DNA of 27,728 nt from CAWCPR01 sp963797475 (GTDB lineage Bacteria; Chloroflexota; Anaerolineae; Anaerolineales; UBA4823), in assembly GCA_963797475.1 (NCBI GenBank), contig CAWCPR010000010.1:1-27728 (forward strand), read 5' to 3'. The notes under the pieces were generated by a model. The model was not told where the DNA came from and searched no databases. It saw nothing but the letters and a program-made list of their open reading frames with translations. Within the stretch, counting starts at the first letter, position 1. Every line of letters starts with the position of its first letter. A program made the translations under genes and the position numbers. Shown here piece after piece: positions 26,381-27,728 of the stretch.

Positions 26381-27728
26381 GAGGATTTATCCGTAAATTT
26401 TCGAACTGATTTCAGAGTCAAGTATATCGTCATTGCAGAGAGATGTATCGTTGCGCACTCCTCTATTCGTAACCAACCATGTGCAACCTTGTGGCGATAT
26501 CCAAATGGACAATCGCTTTTAACGAGATACCAATAGATCAGGTCAAACAATCCAGCCCCAAGTAGTTGTTCCATCTGGGTATTCTTGGGGTTTATCAGAT
26601 CGTTCAACAATGTGATCCCTGGTACTCCATCTTTAAATTTCACAACTTGTATACCTGATACTTCGGCTACCTTTCGGATTAAGTTCTCGAATTGGGGAAC
26701 GAGGACATGAGCCGACGATACGAAGTCTCTTTGGGAACAATGGGATAAGGCCGTTTCAAAAAGACGCCAATCATGGGAGGAAAAACCATTTTTCAAAGCC
26801 CTCCATCACTTGCTGTGATGTTATTTCGCCTGTTTCTAGCCAAGCGTGAAACAACGCGCCAACCACATCCACAATCTCGGCTACATATTGTTCCGCTAAC
26901 AATTCGTCAACGTTGTACTCCCCACGGGGATTCCCCTGAGATACAAAGGTGCCGGGTCCCCATCCCAATAAACCTTCCCCTCGATATTTTGACACACGTG
27001 ATTCCAGTACAGATCGATCCAATACCAGCCTGTCATCAGCCTCGAGTTTTCCCAATTTATCAGGCGCGTCAGCATATTCTTTCTGAAATTCATCAACGGT
27101 GGGCAGAAATCGTTCCTGATGTAATTCGTCTACAGCCCTTTTTAGAATTTGGCTCAGATCATCAGCGATGCTTGTTGTTGAAGGAGCCTCACTGTTATCG
27201 GGGACTGGCGTTCGTTGACTCCGCGTGAAATTTATACTGGCAGCTACCTGTAGCAACCGACTGGCCCAATCCGTGTCCCCTACTCGTTCCTGGGCAATCC
27301 GGGCTGCCTCACGATACCACCCTTCTGCGCCATCCCAATTACCACGCCTGAAGGAAACTTCCGCGGCCAATTCCATTACTTGACACAGGGCAATATTTAC
27401 CGTACGCCGGTCCGTTTCGTTATCCACCAAACTCCTGGAAAATTCAAGAGCGCTTCGAAGCAGCCAATAGTCCAATTCGTGCCCAAGCATCTTCTGCCCG
27501 ATAGCACTTCGTAATAGACCACTCACCCGCCCCTTCGTCCCTGGTACAACAGTGTCTAACCGATCGATAGAATCACCGAGGGATAGTAATAACTGTATTG
27601 CCAGGTTACTTGAGTGTTCATCACAAATCTCAACCAATTCCAGCAAGCTGGTGAGCAAATCTTGGGCCTCTTGCAGCCGATTAAGGCCAAGATAAAGGCC
27701 TATTGCTTCTTGATAGTACCGAACCAGA
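26377..27728 (-). CDS. DUF4209-like protein with HEPN-type Rx4H motif, 5' end cut by window edge, one frameshift
   Basis: The frame is open to the right edge (VRYYQEAIGLYLGLNRL and on), so the start lies outside. The first 300 residues are helical and repeat-like. A frameshift at the AAAAA near 26785 separates QVMEGFEK from NGFSSHDWRLF; one A fewer gives GFENGFSSHDWRLF. The C-terminal domain has SAHVLVPQFENLIRKVAEV and GYRHKVAHGW, the DUF4209 pattern, where RHKVAH fits the R-x4-H motif of HEPN ribonucleases. HEPN proteins often serve as toxins or abortive-infection effectors; a role here is inferred. Its stop overlaps the methylase start (ATGA at 26377-26380), making it the first visible gene of the five-gene operon. 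Confidence 0.7.

Noticed and set aside
18198..27728. BREX or DISARM system
   Set aside because: No PglZ, BrxC-type, DrmA/DrmB or SNF2 helicase proteins are visible; only the DUF1156 methylase resembles a component found in some BREX types.

Overview
The window reads as accessory DNA from a moderately GC-rich bacterium. Placement in Chloroflexota (Anaerolineae-like) is my tentative guess from the style of the CpaF/CpaE/SAF/VirB4 cluster and the large multi-membrane PDZ kinase; no rRNA, tRNA or marker gene confirms it. Many genes carry single-base frameshifts, several repairable by one base in a short homopolymer. I therefore treat most breaks as probable assembly indels and annotate the reconstructed genes.

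Region A (1-6312, minus strand) is a secretion or conjugation-type operon. In transcription order it encodes an unknown 205-aa protein, a CpaB/SAF protein, a CpaE/ParA-like ATPase, a CpaF/VirB11-type ATPase, an unknown 190-aa protein and a VirB4-like ATPase running off the left edge. No pilin or prepilin peptidase is visible. A lone SAM methyltransferase (6726-7415, plus) follows.

Region B (7401-14929, minus strand) is the most interesting part. In transcription order it has a good promoter, an XRE regulator, a NarL-type response regulator, a 61-aa peptide gene with a perfect Shine-Dalgarno, a stem-loop, a polyprenyl-synthase-like protein, a multi-membrane PDZ/GAF histidine kinase, and an ABC-2 transporter (ATPase plus two permeases). 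The peptide ends in GSFWIN, with Trp third from the C-terminus, as in the prenylated Bacillus pheromones of the ComX family. Prenyltransferase, peptide, kinase and regulator together form a ComQXPA-like signalling system with a linked ABC transporter. I infer the prenyltransferase modifies the peptide, the kinase senses it, and the regulator acts on repeats just upstream of the peptide gene.

Region C (14990-18125) has a plus-strand phage antirepressor-like gene preceded by an array of AAGGGTGCAA half-sites. A minus-strand secreted SH3/phosphodiester-glycosidase protein follows.

Region D (18198-27728, minus strand) is a tightly overlapping five-gene putative defence operon. It encodes a DUF4209/HEPN-like protein (cut by the right edge), a DUF1156 (COG1743) DNA methylase, a RecF/OLD-like AAA ATPase, a DUF4276 Toprim-like protein and a DUF499 (COG1483) ATPase. 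Three junctions are ATGA stop/start overlaps. An ATPase-Toprim pair, reminiscent of OLD, Gabija and PARIS, is nested inside a DUF1156-DUF499 methylase-ATPase system. No tRNA, rRNA, CRISPR array, transposase or integrase was seen.
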